Below are positions 9,762 to 18,729 of a stretch of 64,000 nt of DNA, piece by piece (the first letter of the stretch is position 1; every line of letters starts with the position of its first letter). The position numbers and the translations under genes are program-made. The notes beneath the pieces were generated by a model, which worked only from the letters and a program-made list of their open reading frames with translations, did no database searches and was not told the DNA's origin. The stretch is from Alphaproteobacteria bacterium (GTDB lineage Bacteria > Pseudomonadota > Alphaproteobacteria > UBA8366): contig WHUA01000006.1 in NCBI GenBank assembly GCA_009377445.1, positions 1 to 64,000 of the forward strand, given 5' to 3'.

Positions 9762-10665
9762 ATCCGTTGCCTCAACCGAGCGATACGCCAACCGCATGGC
9801 CGATCCCGAAGGTAATCGCGGCCGCGAGATAGCCGATCGCGAGCTGCCGTCCGGCCGAGAACAGCACGCCGCGTCCGGTGAACAGCGACGTGCCCGCGCC
9901 GATCGCCGCGAGCACGACACCGCTCAAGGCCAGGCTCGCGATCGCCGCCGGCCAGCCGCCCAGAAAGAAATACGGCGCTACCGGGAATATCGCGCCGAAT
10001 GCAAACAGGAAGAACGAGACGGTCGCCGCCGACCACGCCGAGCCGCCCAGCTCGTCGGGGTCGATGCCAAGTTCTTCGCGCACCAATGTGTCGAGCGCCG
10101 TGTCCTTGTTGCTCAAAAGCCGTTCGGCCAGCGCTTTCGCCGCTGCTTCATCGAGGCCCTTTGCCTGATAGATGAGGACCAGTTCTTCCTTCTCCTCGGC
10201 CGGCGACTGCTGCAACTCCGCTGCCTCGGTGTCGATCTGCTTCTGGTAGAGCTCGCGGGAGCTGTTGACCGACAGCCACTCGCCCATCGCCATGGAGCAT
10301 GCTCCCGCGACCAGGCCGGCAATGCCGGTCAGGAGAACGGTGCTGCCCGCAACCGATGCGCCTGCCACGCCCATGACGAGGCTGAGATTGGATACCAGCC
10401 CGTCATTGGCGCCGAGCACTGCGGCGCGCAGGGAGTTGCCGGCGGCGCCCCTGTGCCGGCCCTCGAGCATGGCGATCGCGGATCCGGCCAGACCGCTATG
10501 CGTTGCCGCCGCGGCGCCGATGACGCGGGCGTGCGACCGCTCGTCGGTGGGGAGACCACCTGCTACCGCCTCCGGCTGGCGGTCGTAGGCGTCGCTGTCG
10601 CGCGCCTCCGCTGCGGCGATCGTCGGAAGCACGAAGGAAGGGCCGAAGCGCTCTGCAAGCCATCT

Positions 10666-10673
10666 GAGCGCCC
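10666..10673. repeat. Target-site duplication, left copy
   Basis: GAGCGCCC directly abuts the left inverted repeat and is repeated exactly at 11948-11955. An 8-bp duplication is the expected footprint of a transposition event. Confidence 0.88.
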
Positions 10674-10692
10674 GGTAGTGTCTCAGTTTGAA
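10674..10692 (+). repeat. Left terminal inverted repeat of the cassette
   Basis: GGTAGTGTCTCAGTTTGAA, identical to the reverse complement of 11929-11947. Confidence 0.9.
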
Positions 10693-10799
10693 TTCCGTTT
10701 CTTGTAAGAGCCGCGCGGACCCGGCTTTGGTGCAGCCGCTTCGACCAGCGCGGCGATATCTTCCATGCCCCAAAGCTTCTCGCTGACGCCAGCGGCCAT
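10683..10799 (-). pseudogene. C-terminal tail of an IS transposase
   Basis: The minus strand encodes 38 residues starting 'MAAGVSEKLWGMEDIAALVE' and ending 'GPRGSYKKRNSN', preceded in the same frame by 'RVSPA'. The pattern 'R-V-S/T-P-A-M-A-A-G-V-x-x-x-L-W' followed by a short helix and a basic end is the C-terminus of a group of DDE transposases common in alphaproteobacteria. Its stop codon falls inside the left inverted repeat, as expected for the parent element. The catalytic part is absent. Confidence 0.55.
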
Positions 10800-10833
10800 T
10801 GCCGGGGAGACGCGCTTCCGTGGTTAACGTCGC

Positions 10834-11511
10834 ATGAGGGTTGTTGGACACGAAATGGGACGCATGATCGCCTTGTTCCCATCTGAGGAAATAAGGCCCC
10901 AGAACGGCTTGTATATTCCAAGATCGGCGAAGGCGGTCCAACAGCGCTACGGCTTTGTCAGCACCCCTGACTTTTCGAGGCCGTTAGAAGAATTAGATCG
11001 GGAAGGATACAAGTTTGCTCACGGCCAATTTGAGCATGATGGGAAAGAAATTTTAATCGGAGAGTTCGGCTTCTTTAGCGATGGCATTAGCGTAACGTGC
11101 TTAGACACGGCCCTATCTGACCTTGTATGGAACGACCTTCTGGCGTGGGCGCAGAACACTTTGGGTATGCGCGCATTTATCCGTGAGCCACGACGTTATT
11201 ACAGAAGCCAAGTGGTTGTGGAATTTGATCAAAAACTTGCGGGCTTGGTCGCAAATTTTGCCGCGATCGCAACCATTGTTCAGAACGCAATGACCGAAAC
11301 GGTGGCCCATCGGCAACCTATTGATCTATTCAGCATAGCGTTCGGTATGGATGTAACTAAGATACCTGGGCTTACGCCAGTACCGTTCACATTGGAGCGA
11401 AAAGTTGGCGCGCCTTTTGAGTTTGAGCGATTTTTTTCACAAGCATCTCTACCAACGCGCGTCCACATCGAAGCTCTGCGGGCTATAGAAGCTAGTCTTT
11501 CGACCACCTAG
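10834..11511 (+). CDS. Cassette passenger protein of unknown function
   Basis: 225 residues (or 215-218 from internal ATGs at 10855 or 10864). I recognise no family. It appears soluble and mixed alpha/beta, with no signal peptide or membrane segment. Codon use is clearly less GC-rich than that of host genes, pointing to transfer with the cassette. The 3' end overlaps by two bases with the stop of the small convergent gene at 11508, so the cassette is tightly packed. Being carried as cargo suggests a selectable or regulatory role, but none can be named. Confidence 0.65.
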   Translation: MRVVGHEMGRMIALFPSEEIRPQNGLYIPRSAKAVQQRYGFVSTPDFSRPLEELDREGYKFAHGQFEHDGKEILIGEFGFFSDGISVTCLDTALSDLVWNDLLAWAQNTLGMRAFIREPRRYYRSQVVVEFDQKLAGLVANFAAIATIVQNAMTETVAHRQPIDLFSIAFGMDVTKIPGLTPVPFTLERKVGAPFEFERFFSQASLPTRVHIEALRAIEASLSTT

Positions 11512-11654
11512 CGCGGGCCGCCTTTTCGAGCATATTCTTTTCCAGGATCGGGTAATTGTTCTTCGATTTCGCCGGTCGCAATGCGCATGACCTTAACGGC
11601 ATTGCCGATCACGTCAGCGGGGCGCTTCTCGCCTTTAGGGCCTTTGGGCATCAT
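11508..11654 (-). CDS. Small basic passenger protein (MPKGPKGEKRP type)
   Basis: A 48-residue protein 'MMPKGPKGEKRPADVIGNAV' continuing 'KVMRIATGEIEEQ' and ending 'YARKGGPR'. Short proteins with this PKGxKGxKRPADVIG start recur across alphaproteobacteria, often near mobile DNA; function unknown. Its ATG overlaps the TGA of the gene at 11651-11857 (ATGA), so the two are translationally coupled. Residues 1-12 are rich in Lys and could bind nucleic acid. Confidence 0.65.
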   Translation of the reverse strand: MMPKGPKGEKRPADVIGNAVKVMRIATGEIEEQLPDPGKEYARKGGPR

Positions 11655-11857
11655 TGGTCCTCGATCGCTGCGTCAAGGGCTTTGGCGAGCGCTTTGGCCT
11701 TGGAGAGTGCGGCGCGGTATTTCTCTTCGTCCGAATGTGCGTCGGTCGCGTGTCCCGAATCGACCGATACCATGCACCGAATGGTATCGTCCCCTCTGGA
11801 TAGGACGACCGAAAACTGATCGGTTTGGCCGTTGCGGGAGATCTCCAGCTTTTCCAT
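11651..11857 (-). CDS. Small acidic passenger protein
   Basis: 68 residues, 'MEKLEISRNGQTDQFSVVLS' to 'ALAKALDAAIEDQ'. The first half looks like a beta-hairpin fold and the C-terminal third a charged helix. No family recognised. It is the first gene of a two-gene unit with the basic 48-residue protein. The arrangement of a small acidic protein coupled to a small basic one recalls toxin-antitoxin pairs, but no family match supports this. Confidence 0.6.
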   Translation of the reverse strand: MEKLEISRNGQTDQFSVVLSRGDDTIRCMVSVDSGHATDAHSDEEKYRAALSKAKALAKALDAAIEDQ

Positions 11858-11928
11858 ATGTGCTCCTGCTTCCCGCTAAGCATATAGGAACTACGAGACA
11901 GATTCGACACCCGTCAAGCCCATCAAAT

Positions 11929-11947
11929 TTCAAACTGAGACACTACC
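11929..11947 (-). repeat. Right terminal inverted repeat of the cassette
   Basis: Exact inverse complement of the left end at 10674-10692. Confidence 0.9.
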
Positions 11948-11955
11948 GAGCGCCC
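11948..11955. repeat. Target-site duplication, right copy
   Basis: GAGCGCCC, identical to 10666-10673, directly next to the right inverted repeat. Confidence 0.88.
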
Positions 11956-12246
11956 GCGCCCTGAACGTCGGCCGCAGCTTCGGTCCGAAGACGCCATGCC
12001 TGGCGAGCTGCTTGCGCCAATACTCCGCATGTGCGCCCTCGATGGCGGCGAGCTTGCGGTAGACCTGAGCGAGATTGGGGTCCGGCTCGTTGTCCGCCAG
12101 CACGCCGTAGAGCGCCTGACCATCGACCTCGCCTTGCAGATTGTCGCGAAAGCGCCGGACGTCGTCAGTGTCGCTCATCCCTGCGTCCTTTGAACCGGGG
12201 GCGTCCGGCAACGATAACAGCAATGTCGCGGTGATGGGATCGATCG

Positions 12247-12684
12247 TCAGGGCGGCGGCTTCGGCGTCGCTTCCGCAAGCTTCCGCTTCAGCGCGCGCAT
12301 CGCCTCGAAGCGCCCGGTGACGTCGCGCATGATCGCGGCGAGCCCGGTCAGCCGGCCGGACCGGTCCCGCAGCGGCACGATCGTGAACTCGAGCGACACG
12401 CCGGAGCCATCCTTCGTGATCCCCGGAACCGCGAGAATGTCGCCCTGCCCGTAGCGGCTCTCGCCGCCTTCGATGACATGGCGGTAGCCGTCCCAATGGC
12501 GCTCGCGCAGCCGTTCGGGAATGATGATGTCGAGCGATTGTCCGATGGCCTCGCTGCGCGAATAGCCGAAGATGCGCTCCGCGCCGGGGTTCCAGAAGCG
12601 GATGATGCCCTCCCTGTCCGCGGCGACGATCGCGTCGGAGCGCGTGGCGAGAACGGCTTCGGCGAGCGTTTCGGACAGGCTCAT
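12247..12684 (-). CDS. Stand-alone PAS domain protein
   Basis: 145 residues made up almost wholly of one PAS domain: 'ATRSDAIVAADREGIIRFWN' (14-33), 'GAERIFGYSRSEAIGQSL', then the PAC part 'KDGSGVSLEFTIVPLRDRSG' and 'GLAAIMRDVTGRFEAMRAL'. There is no kinase, cyclase or DNA-binding output domain, so it probably signals through a partner. It ends 68 bp before the ferritin/VIT1 gene on the same strand and may be its operon leader. Single-PAS proteins of this type are common beside stress genes in alphaproteobacteria. Confidence 0.82.
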   Translation of the reverse strand: MSLSETLAEAVLATRSDAIVAADREGIIRFWNPGAERIFGYSRSEAIGQSLDIIIPERLRERHWDGYRHVIEGGESRYGQGDILAVPGITKDGSGVSLEFTIVPLRDRSGRLTGLAAIMRDVTGRFEAMRALKRKLAEATPKPPP

Positions 12685-12712
12685 ACTGGGACCTCTTATG
12701 AACCGCCGCCGA

Positions 12713-12949
12713 TCAGCGGCGAAGGAGTTTCAACGCTCCAGGCTTGTGCAGCGCGACATGATCCGTTTTGTCGCTCTTGATCTCGTATTGCGGGTATTCC
12801 TTGCTCGCGTGGTGAACGTACCCTTTGTAGGTCACGTTCTCCCTGTGCACCTTCACGATTCTACCGCTGACGCGCCCCGCCTCCGAGTTCCAGGTCACGC
12901 GGTCGCCAACCTTGAAGATGTCCACCTTGGCTCGATCTCGTACCGCCAC
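12713..12949 (-). CDS. DUF2945 (hypervirulence-associated TUDOR-like) protein
   Basis: A 78-residue protein with the family pattern 'FKVGDRVTWNSEAGRVSGRI', 'YKGYVHHAS', 'PQYEIKSDKTDHVALHK'. DUF2945 proteins are small SH3/TUDOR-like proteins of unknown function found widely in bacteria and fungi. It is the next gene upstream in the minus-strand stress cluster, 28 bp from the PAS gene. Confidence 0.85.
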   Translation of the reverse strand: MAVRDRAKVDIFKVGDRVTWNSEAGRVSGRIVKVHRENVTYKGYVHHASKEYPQYEIKSDKTDHVALHKPGALKLLRR

Positions 12950-12983
12950 GCGCTAATCCGGGTCCTTGCTCGATAGGTTTGCT

Positions 12984-13271
12984 CTAGAGTCCGCCCTGCT
13001 TCGTGGGGGGCCTGCGCAGGACATCCGGTTCGACGCCCAATGCTTTAAGGCCTCTCAAGATGCCGTCGAGCGGACCTGCCTTGCCGCCGGTCATGTTTTC
13101 CTCTTCCGCGACCTCTAGCTCGAGTGCGTGATACCCCCAACGGCGTAGGATCTCGATCTTCGTATTACGATCGATACCTTCGGCCGAGACGACATCTTCC
13201 GGACTGGCGAATACCGATGATGGAGCCGTTAAGGCCTGCTTCTTATCGATCTTCACGCATTTCTCGTTCAC
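12984..13271 (-). CDS. Conserved small protein of the stress cluster
   Basis: 95 residues. The central part 'SAEGIDRNTKIEILRRWGYHALELEVAEEENMTGG' resembles a conserved alphaproteobacterial small family whose members carry 'KIEILRRWxYDAxELxVAExExM'. Function unknown. It lies between DUF2945 and the YflT-like protein, all on the minus strand, and is likely part of the same stress group. Confidence 0.6.
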   Translation of the reverse strand: MNEKCVKIDKKQALTAPSSVFASPEDVVSAEGIDRNTKIEILRRWGYHALELEVAEEENMTGGKAGPLDGILRGLKALGVEPDVLRRPPTKQGGL

Positions 13272-13304
13272 GGTTCACCTCGGGGGATGCTGTCGCTCCG
13301 CATT

Positions 13305-13874
13305 TCAGGCAGCCGCTTCGGCGAGCCTGTGCGCATGCACGTCATGGGCGGAATGCCGGGAGAGGATTTCCATCGCACGCCGCTCGTTCTCGTCGTTCCA
13401 GGTGCGCACCCACAGCAGCAGGCCGCCGCGGTCGAGCTGCTCCTGCAGATACTGCGCGTGATGCCGGCCGACCAGGTCCGCGAGAACCGATCCGATAAGG
13501 GCGCCGGCGCCGCCTGCCATCGCCGCTGCGCCGATCGCCGCGGCGAGCGTGCCGCCGGTTGCGACGATCGCCCCGGCCGCCGCGACCGCGCCGATATACA
13601 CCAATCCGCCGATCAGGCCGCCTTCGGCGTCGCCGCGCGTCTCGGTCGAGATATAGGCCGTCCGGGGCACGGAGGCATCGTCCTCCAGGTCGGTCACCTT
13701 CCGAAAGGCATGCCCCAGCTTTTCTTCGACGGCGTGCTCGCCGGCGAGCAGGCTGATTTCGGCTCGATCGAAGCCCGCGGTCAGCAGCGCATCAATTGCT
13801 CGCTGAAAGGAATCGACATCGTCGAAGACACCGACGACTTCGGTCCGCGTCTCTTCGATCGGGCTTCGAGACAT
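13305..13874 (-). CDS. General stress protein 17M/YflT-like membrane protein
   Basis: 189 residues. The N-terminus 'VVGVFDDVDSFQRAIDALLT' with 'GFDRAEISLLAG' matches the heat-induced stress protein (YflT/GSP17M) domain. The middle (about 88-135) is a Gly/Ala-rich membrane segment pair of the type seen in DUF1269 proteins. The end 'GGLLLWVRTWNDENERRAMEIL' is a small alpha/beta cap. The role in bacteria is unknown beyond stress induction. Confidence 0.75.
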   Translation of the reverse strand: MSRSPIEETRTEVVGVFDDVDSFQRAIDALLTAGFDRAEISLLAGEHAVEEKLGHAFRKVTDLEDDASVPRTAYISTETRGDAEGGLIGGLVYIGAVAAAGAIVATGGTLAAAIGAAAMAGGAGALIGSVLADLVGRHHAQYLQEQLDRGGLLLWVRTWNDENERRAMEILSRHSAHDVHAHRLAEAAA

Positions 13875-13944
13875 TCTGAAAGGCCTCCGCTGTGCTCATC
13901 TCACTAAGGCTACGATGCGCAGGCATTCTCTGCATTGACCCAAA

Positions 13945-14102
13945 TCAGGTTAGCGACGCCGCCGCACCGGCCAGCTGCCGCTCCAGCTCGGCCTCGGCGC
14001 GCAGGCTCTCGGCGTCTCGCCCGATCGTCGCGACGGCGAGGGTCCGGCCGGCGCGGCGATAGCTCACCCGGCAATCCTTGTCCTCGACCCGATCGTCGGT
14101 GC
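13945..14102 (-). pseudogene. C-terminal fragment of an FAD-dependent oxidoreductase
   Basis: About 52 residues in one frame: 'TDDRVEDKDCRVSYRRAGR', 'TLAVATIGRDAESLRAEAEL', then 'RQLAGAAASLT' and a stop. The 'GRTLAVATIGRD' pattern is typical of the C-terminal tail of FAD/NAD(P)-dependent disulfide-type oxidoreductases. No start codon or upstream domains remain; the sequence directly upstream belongs to the baeRF gene. The fragment is probably the product of a deletion. Confidence 0.45.
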
Positions 14103-14118
14103 GCTAAAGCGAAACATC

Positions 14119-15237
14119 TCACACTGGATATCGCAAAATGGCAGCGAGCGACTTACCGCGCGGTATGTCGGCCTTCCGAACTCCGATGACGCGACCGCCA
14201 GTTGCGATGACCCGGGCTGCGATCTCGTCGACCAAGCCGTAGTTCGATGCGCTTGCCTGTTCGGCGAAAACGATGGCGCCGCGATCATCGATACGGCCGG
14301 GAATGACCTCATCGATGTCCATCAAAATCGAATCCACCGCACCCATGGTCGCGGCTCGGGCCGCCTGAGCAATGTCCGTGGTTGCCCGCCCTTGGCTTGC
14401 GCGCGCCTCAAAGAGACGTCCCCAGGTAATAAGCTCGTCGCGGTAGATTCCATCCAGAACGGTCCGCGCCCGCTCTCCGATTTGGGCGTCGGTCATGCCT
14501 TCCGGGCTGCCCTCGATCGTCGCGTCGGCCAAGTGGCCATAGGTGTTTACGGATCGGCAGATGGACGCCAATGGCTCGGCTGCGGCCAGGATCAGCGGGA
14601 TATCGCTGCCGGTCAGAATGGGGCGTAGCGCCTTGTCGACGTTGCGCGCGAACTGGCGCAGAAGCACCTTCTGCCCCTCGGCTCCTTGAATGCGGCCGCT
14701 CGGCCAATAGTCGATCTCGCCCACGCCTTGCACCGCCCTGCCAGCGTCCTCGGGTAGACCCTCGACTTTGACCGCTTCCGCCGGCAGATCAGGCGAAACC
14801 TCAATCACCCGGACGGACTTTTGCGCGAGAGCCAGCACATAACAGGCATGCGGGAAACTGACGCTTCGGAGCAGCGGCTTCACATGAAATCGGTCCGAAA
14901 CCTGTACAAGAGTTTCCAGCGCGTTGGGCAGGCGGAACGTCCGCATGTTCTCGGGTGTGGCGAAGATGGCGAGACTATGCGCCTGGAACCGCCAGAACCC
15001 ATCGTCGTCGACGAGATCATCGAACTGCTCGGCAACGTCGGCGATACGCCGCTTGTCCATGTTCGCGGCCTGGAGCTGCTGAACAGCCTGCTTGGCCAAG
15101 TTCTTCAGCTCGATGCGATTGGCTTGCGCCCGCTGCGCAAGGGGCGTGGTTCGCATGTAGATCGAGACGCAGACTTCGCCGCGATAGGAGGACAACGCAT
15201 TAATGTCTGCGGACGTTGGAATGTCCACGTAAAGCAC
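14119..15237 (-). CDS. Bacterial archaeo-eukaryotic release factor (baeRF) family protein
   Basis: 372 residues starting at a GTG (15237) with GAGGAG about 8 bases upstream. The start 'MLYVDIPTSADINAL' and the layout (an N-terminal eRF1-like domain, a middle 'HACYVLALAQKSVRVIEV' strand as in L7Ae/eRF1-like folds, and a C-terminal 'GRVIGVRKADIP') fit the bacterial eRF1-like proteins proposed to act on stalled or hibernating ribosomes. This assignment rests on overall pattern, not a diagnostic motif. It is downstream of the PepSY gene and likely shares its EcfG-type promoter, consistent with a stress role. Confidence 0.6.
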   Translation of the reverse strand: MLYVDIPTSADINALSSYRGEVCVSIYMRTTPLAQRAQANRIELKNLAKQAVQQLQAANMDKRRIADVAEQFDDLVDDDGFWRFQAHSLAIFATPENMRTFRLPNALETLVQVSDRFHVKPLLRSVSFPHACYVLALAQKSVRVIEVSPDLPAEAVKVEGLPEDAGRAVQGVGEIDYWPSGRIQGAEGQKVLLRQFARNVDKALRPILTGSDIPLILAAAEPLASICRSVNTYGHLADATIEGSPEGMTDAQIGERARTVLDGIYRDELITWGRLFEARASQGRATTDIAQAARAATMGAVDSILMDIDEVIPGRIDDRGAIVFAEQASASNYGLVDEIAARVIATGGRVIGVRKADIPRGKSLAAILRYPV

Positions 15238-15518
15238 TGTGCACTCTCCTCAGACGTAATGAATCGGCAATACTGCCGCGGATTGCCGCTTACGGGATCA
15301 ATGCGCACCTTCTTCTTTACGCCTGCCTTCGTATAGTACTCGACCTCATAAGCGCCGTCGTCCCAGTCGACCTCGTCGATGTAGCCAAAATCGGCGCCTT
15401 TTTCGATGCTCTGCAGCAGTTCGCTCAGCGGCTTTGCCCCTTGGGGCGGCGGGGCCTCGGCAAGAGCAACCGTACCGGGCAGTCCGACCAGCACGGCGGC
15501 AACGAACAGGGCGCGCAT
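15105..15518 (-). CDS. Periplasmic PepSY-like protein, with odd C-terminal extension
   Basis: A signal peptide ('MRALFVAAVLVGLPGTVALA', cleavage near AEA) is followed by a single PepSY-type domain: 'LSELLQSIEKGADFGYIDEV' and 'YEVEYYTKAGVKKKVRIDP'. Related proteins end soon after 'DPVSGxPR'. Here the frame continues for about 56 more residues and overlaps the next gene by 133 bp, so a stop was probably lost or a frameshift occurred near 15275. A perfect EcfG-type promoter lies about 30-55 bp upstream. PepSY proteins are thought to inhibit proteases or sense redox/metal state in the periplasm. Confidence 0.7.
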   Translation of the reverse strand: MRALFVAAVLVGLPGTVALAEAPPPQGAKPLSELLQSIEKGADFGYIDEVDWDDGAYEVEYYTKAGVKKKVRIDPVSGNPRQYCRFITSEESAQCFTWTFQRPQTLMRCPPIAAKSASRSTCEPRPLRSGRKPIASS

Positions 15519-15549
15519 TCTTGGACTTTTTTATAGCGAATTAGATATT

Positions 15550-15575
15550 AACGAACTGACACCCAGCTTTGTTCC
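15550..15575 (-). promoter_or_regulatory. EcfG-type promoter for the PepSY-baeRF operon
   Basis: The minus strand reads GGAAC, 17 bases, CGTT, an exact match to the EcfG consensus, with the -10 end 32 bp before the PepSY start codon. Spacing and orientation fit a short-leader promoter. Confidence 0.7.
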
Positions 15576-15625
15576 GCTCTCTGCATTCCGCTCCATCCCG
15601 CAGAACACACGGGTGTGCAGGCTCG

Positions 15626-15810
15626 TCAGACCCGCGACAGAAGCGTGCCGGCCAAGAGAAATAGGACGACGTTGAAATAGATCACGATTCCTGGCACATC
15701 GACGATCGTCGCCACGAACAGAGCCGGCGGTGGCGGGATCAAAGTTCGAAGCTTTCAAGGCGAAAGGCAGCATCGACCCTGCGAGCGAGCCGAAGGTCAC
15801 GATGGCGACT
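15626..15810 (-). pseudogene. C-terminal remnant of an MgtE magnesium transporter
   Basis: One frame gives 'AIVTFGSLAGSMLPFALKA' and 'FDPATA', and a shifted frame gives 'PALFVATIVDVPGIVIYFNV' followed by 'LFLLAGTLLSRV' and a stop at 15626. Together these are the last two membrane helices of MgtE, including the 'LPxxLKxxxxDPAxAS-PFVATxVDVxG' signature. A frameshift near 15730 and loss of the N-terminal cytoplasmic and first membrane parts make it non-functional. Sequence at 15830-15930 may hold another ion-transport fragment, which I could not confirm. Confidence 0.62.
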
Positions 15811-16035
15811 AGCTATCGTTGCTCGAGTGCCGACAACCCGCGCTGAAGTGTTTGGCAACGACCATGATCCGATCATTGCGCGCCAATGTGACGCCGACAT
15901 TGGCAGTCGGGTTCAAATGGGCTCGCATTGAGCCAGGTCAATGCACTCTCGCTAGAGTTTCTAATCAATCAATCTAGTTTATGGATCGGGGCCGTACGGA
16001 CCGATCCCGACCCGCCGCGGCGAGATGCGTGACAG

Positions 16036-16164
16036 ATGACGATGCCGGTGTTCCATCTCGCAGCGACCATCGTGCTGATCCGGGTCGGAGTGCTGTCCAT
16101 CGTGGTACTATACTTCGCGTGGATCATCTGCCGCATCCAACGGCCTGCGCACGTCCCCGTTTGA
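16036..16164 (+). CDS. Possible 42-residue single-span membrane protein
   Basis: A short frame 'MTMPVFHLAATIVLIRVGVL' continuing 'SIVVLYFAWIICRIQRP' with a stop at 16164. It is one hydrophobic helix with a short basic tail, 109 bp before the oxidase subunit I gene on the same strand. Oxidase loci often have such tiny membrane subunits, but no homology supports a name. It may also be a remnant. Confidence 0.4.
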   Translation: MTMPVFHLAATIVLIRVGVLSIVVLYFAWIICRIQRPAHVPV

Positions 16165-17868
<1,704 letters not shown>

Positions 17869-17935
17869 GCGATGCCGCCCGCCACCCACAAAGCAGCCCG
17901 TTGTCGTTACTGCGAAGAGCATCATGAGTTGAAAA

Positions 17936-18379
17936 ATGAAGGGTTCCCGCAAACACCGTCAACCCACTCGCAGACGGGTTCGGCTGAAACGGACATACGA
18001 ACCGGCGGAGCCGTCGGACGGCCTGCGGGTACTGGTGGATCGGCTCTGGCCGCGCGGCCTGCGTAAGGACGAGGCACAGGTCGATCTCTGGCTGAAGGAG
18101 ATCGCTCCGAGCGCAGAGCTTCGGCGCTGGTTCGGGCACGATCCCGCCCGTTGGGAGGCGTTCCAGCGGAAGTACCGTGAGGAGTGGCGTGACCGAGCGG
18201 AACTGTTGCAAACGCTCCAGGACGCGCTACACCGGGGTCCCGTCACGCTATTGTTCGCCGCACGCGACCGTGAACACAACGACGCCGTCGTGCTCAAGGA
18301 CGTGCTCGACCGGGGAAGGCAGGCTCGGCGTCGCCATCCGATATCGGTTCGTACCGCCCCAGACACTCCGGCAAGATAG
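17936..18379 (+). CDS. DUF488 family protein, YeaO type
   Basis: 147 residues with the YeaO signature 'RLKRTYEP', 'GLRVLVDRLWPRGLRKDEA', 'WLKEIAPSAELRRWFGHD' and 'VTLLFAARDREHNDAVVLKDVL'. The family is of unknown function and may bind nucleotide or metal. The N-terminal 15 residues are Arg/Lys-rich and the usual family start would be near 'VRLKR', so the start is uncertain. It follows ctaD by 67 bp and converges with the AhpD-like gene, separated by only 2 bp. Confidence 0.82.
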   Translation: MKGSRKHRQPTRRRVRLKRTYEPAEPSDGLRVLVDRLWPRGLRKDEAQVDLWLKEIAPSAELRRWFGHDPARWEAFQRKYREEWRDRAELLQTLQDALHRGPVTLLFAARDREHNDAVVLKDVLDRGRQARRRHPISVRTAPDTPAR

Positions 18380-18381
18380 CG

Positions 18382-18729
18382 TCAGCCGGCCTGTTTTTCC
18401 TTCACCTCGGTGATCGTATCGAGGGCAAGGGCCGCATGAGCATATGCGCCGCCCGCGCGCATTTCCGCGGCGACCCAGATCGCTTCCATAAGCTCCTCTG
18501 CGGTTGCCCCGTGCCGCATGGCGGCCTTGGTGTGGCCGCGGATGCAGTAGGGACACTGTGTGACATGGGCGGCGGCGACGGCGATTAGCTGCTTGGTCTT
18601 GGCCGGCAACGCGCCGTCGGCGAAGACCTGCTCACCGAAGGCTGTGAAGGCGTTATGGATCTCGGGCGCAAGATTCTTGCGCATCTCGGCGAGTTCTCGT
18701 GTTGCGGATGGGAAGATGTCGTTCGACAT
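18382..18729 (-). CDS. Carboxymuconolactone decarboxylase/AhpD-like protein
   Basis: 115 residues with the AhpD-type core 'LPAKTKQLIAVAAAHVTQCPYCIRGHTKAA'; the Cys-Pro-Tyr-Cys pair and following His form a peroxidase-like or alkylhydroperoxidase reductant site. Length and the 'FxxFxxxVFxDGALPxKTKxLIA' start fit small members of the family. Its start faces the 580-bp regulatory region in front of the pentose phosphate operon, so the two units are divergent. Confidence 0.88.
   Translation of the reverse strand: MSNDIFPSATRELAEMRKNLAPEIHNAFTAFGEQVFADGALPAKTKQLIAVAAAHVTQCPYCIRGHTKAAMRHGATAEELMEAIWVAAEMRAGGAYAHAALALDTITEVKEKQAG

Larger units (their letters stand above)
10674..11947. mobile_element. 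1,274-bp IS-derived mobile cassette with passenger genes
   Basis: Both ends carry the inverted repeat GGTAGTGTCTCAGTTTGAA (left 10674-10692; right 11929-11947, reverse strand), with a near match continuing one or two bases. The element is flanked by an exact 8-bp duplication and sits inside the ferritin/VIT1 gene. It has no complete transposase; only a C-terminal transposase tail lies at the left end. The interior carries one long gene and two small coupled genes and is visibly less GC-rich than its surroundings. The GGTAGTG termini, 8-bp duplication and 'SPAMAAGV' tail suggest an IS1-like parent, but I hold the family assignment loosely. It must be moved by a transposase in trans. Confidence 0.85.
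9772..12178 (-). pseudogene. Ferritin-like/VIT1-CCC1 transporter gene split by a mobile cassette
   Basis: The gene starts at 12178 (GGACGCAGGG upstream) and encodes a rubrerythrin-like N-terminal domain: 'MSDTDDVRRFRDNLQGEVDG', then 'AAIEGAHAEYWRKQL'. It is cut at 11948 and resumes at 10673. The rest (9772-10673) has the family hinge 'DERSHARVIGA', then a VIT1/CCC1 iron/manganese transporter domain with 'LRAAVLGANDGLVSNLSL', 'MAMGEWLS' and three later membrane segments. Removing the cassette and one copy of the 8-bp duplication joins the halves in frame across 'FRARALRWLAERF'. This family moves Fe2+ or Mn2+ and uses the ferritin-like domain to sense or bind metal. As it stands the gene should give only a truncated N-terminal domain (82 residues). 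Confidence 0.88.

Noticed and set aside
15830..15930. Minus-strand stretch (NPTANVGVTLARNDRIMVVA) as a TrkA-C or ion-channel remnant
   Set aside because: Pattern is suggestive but too short and broken by frameshifts to call.
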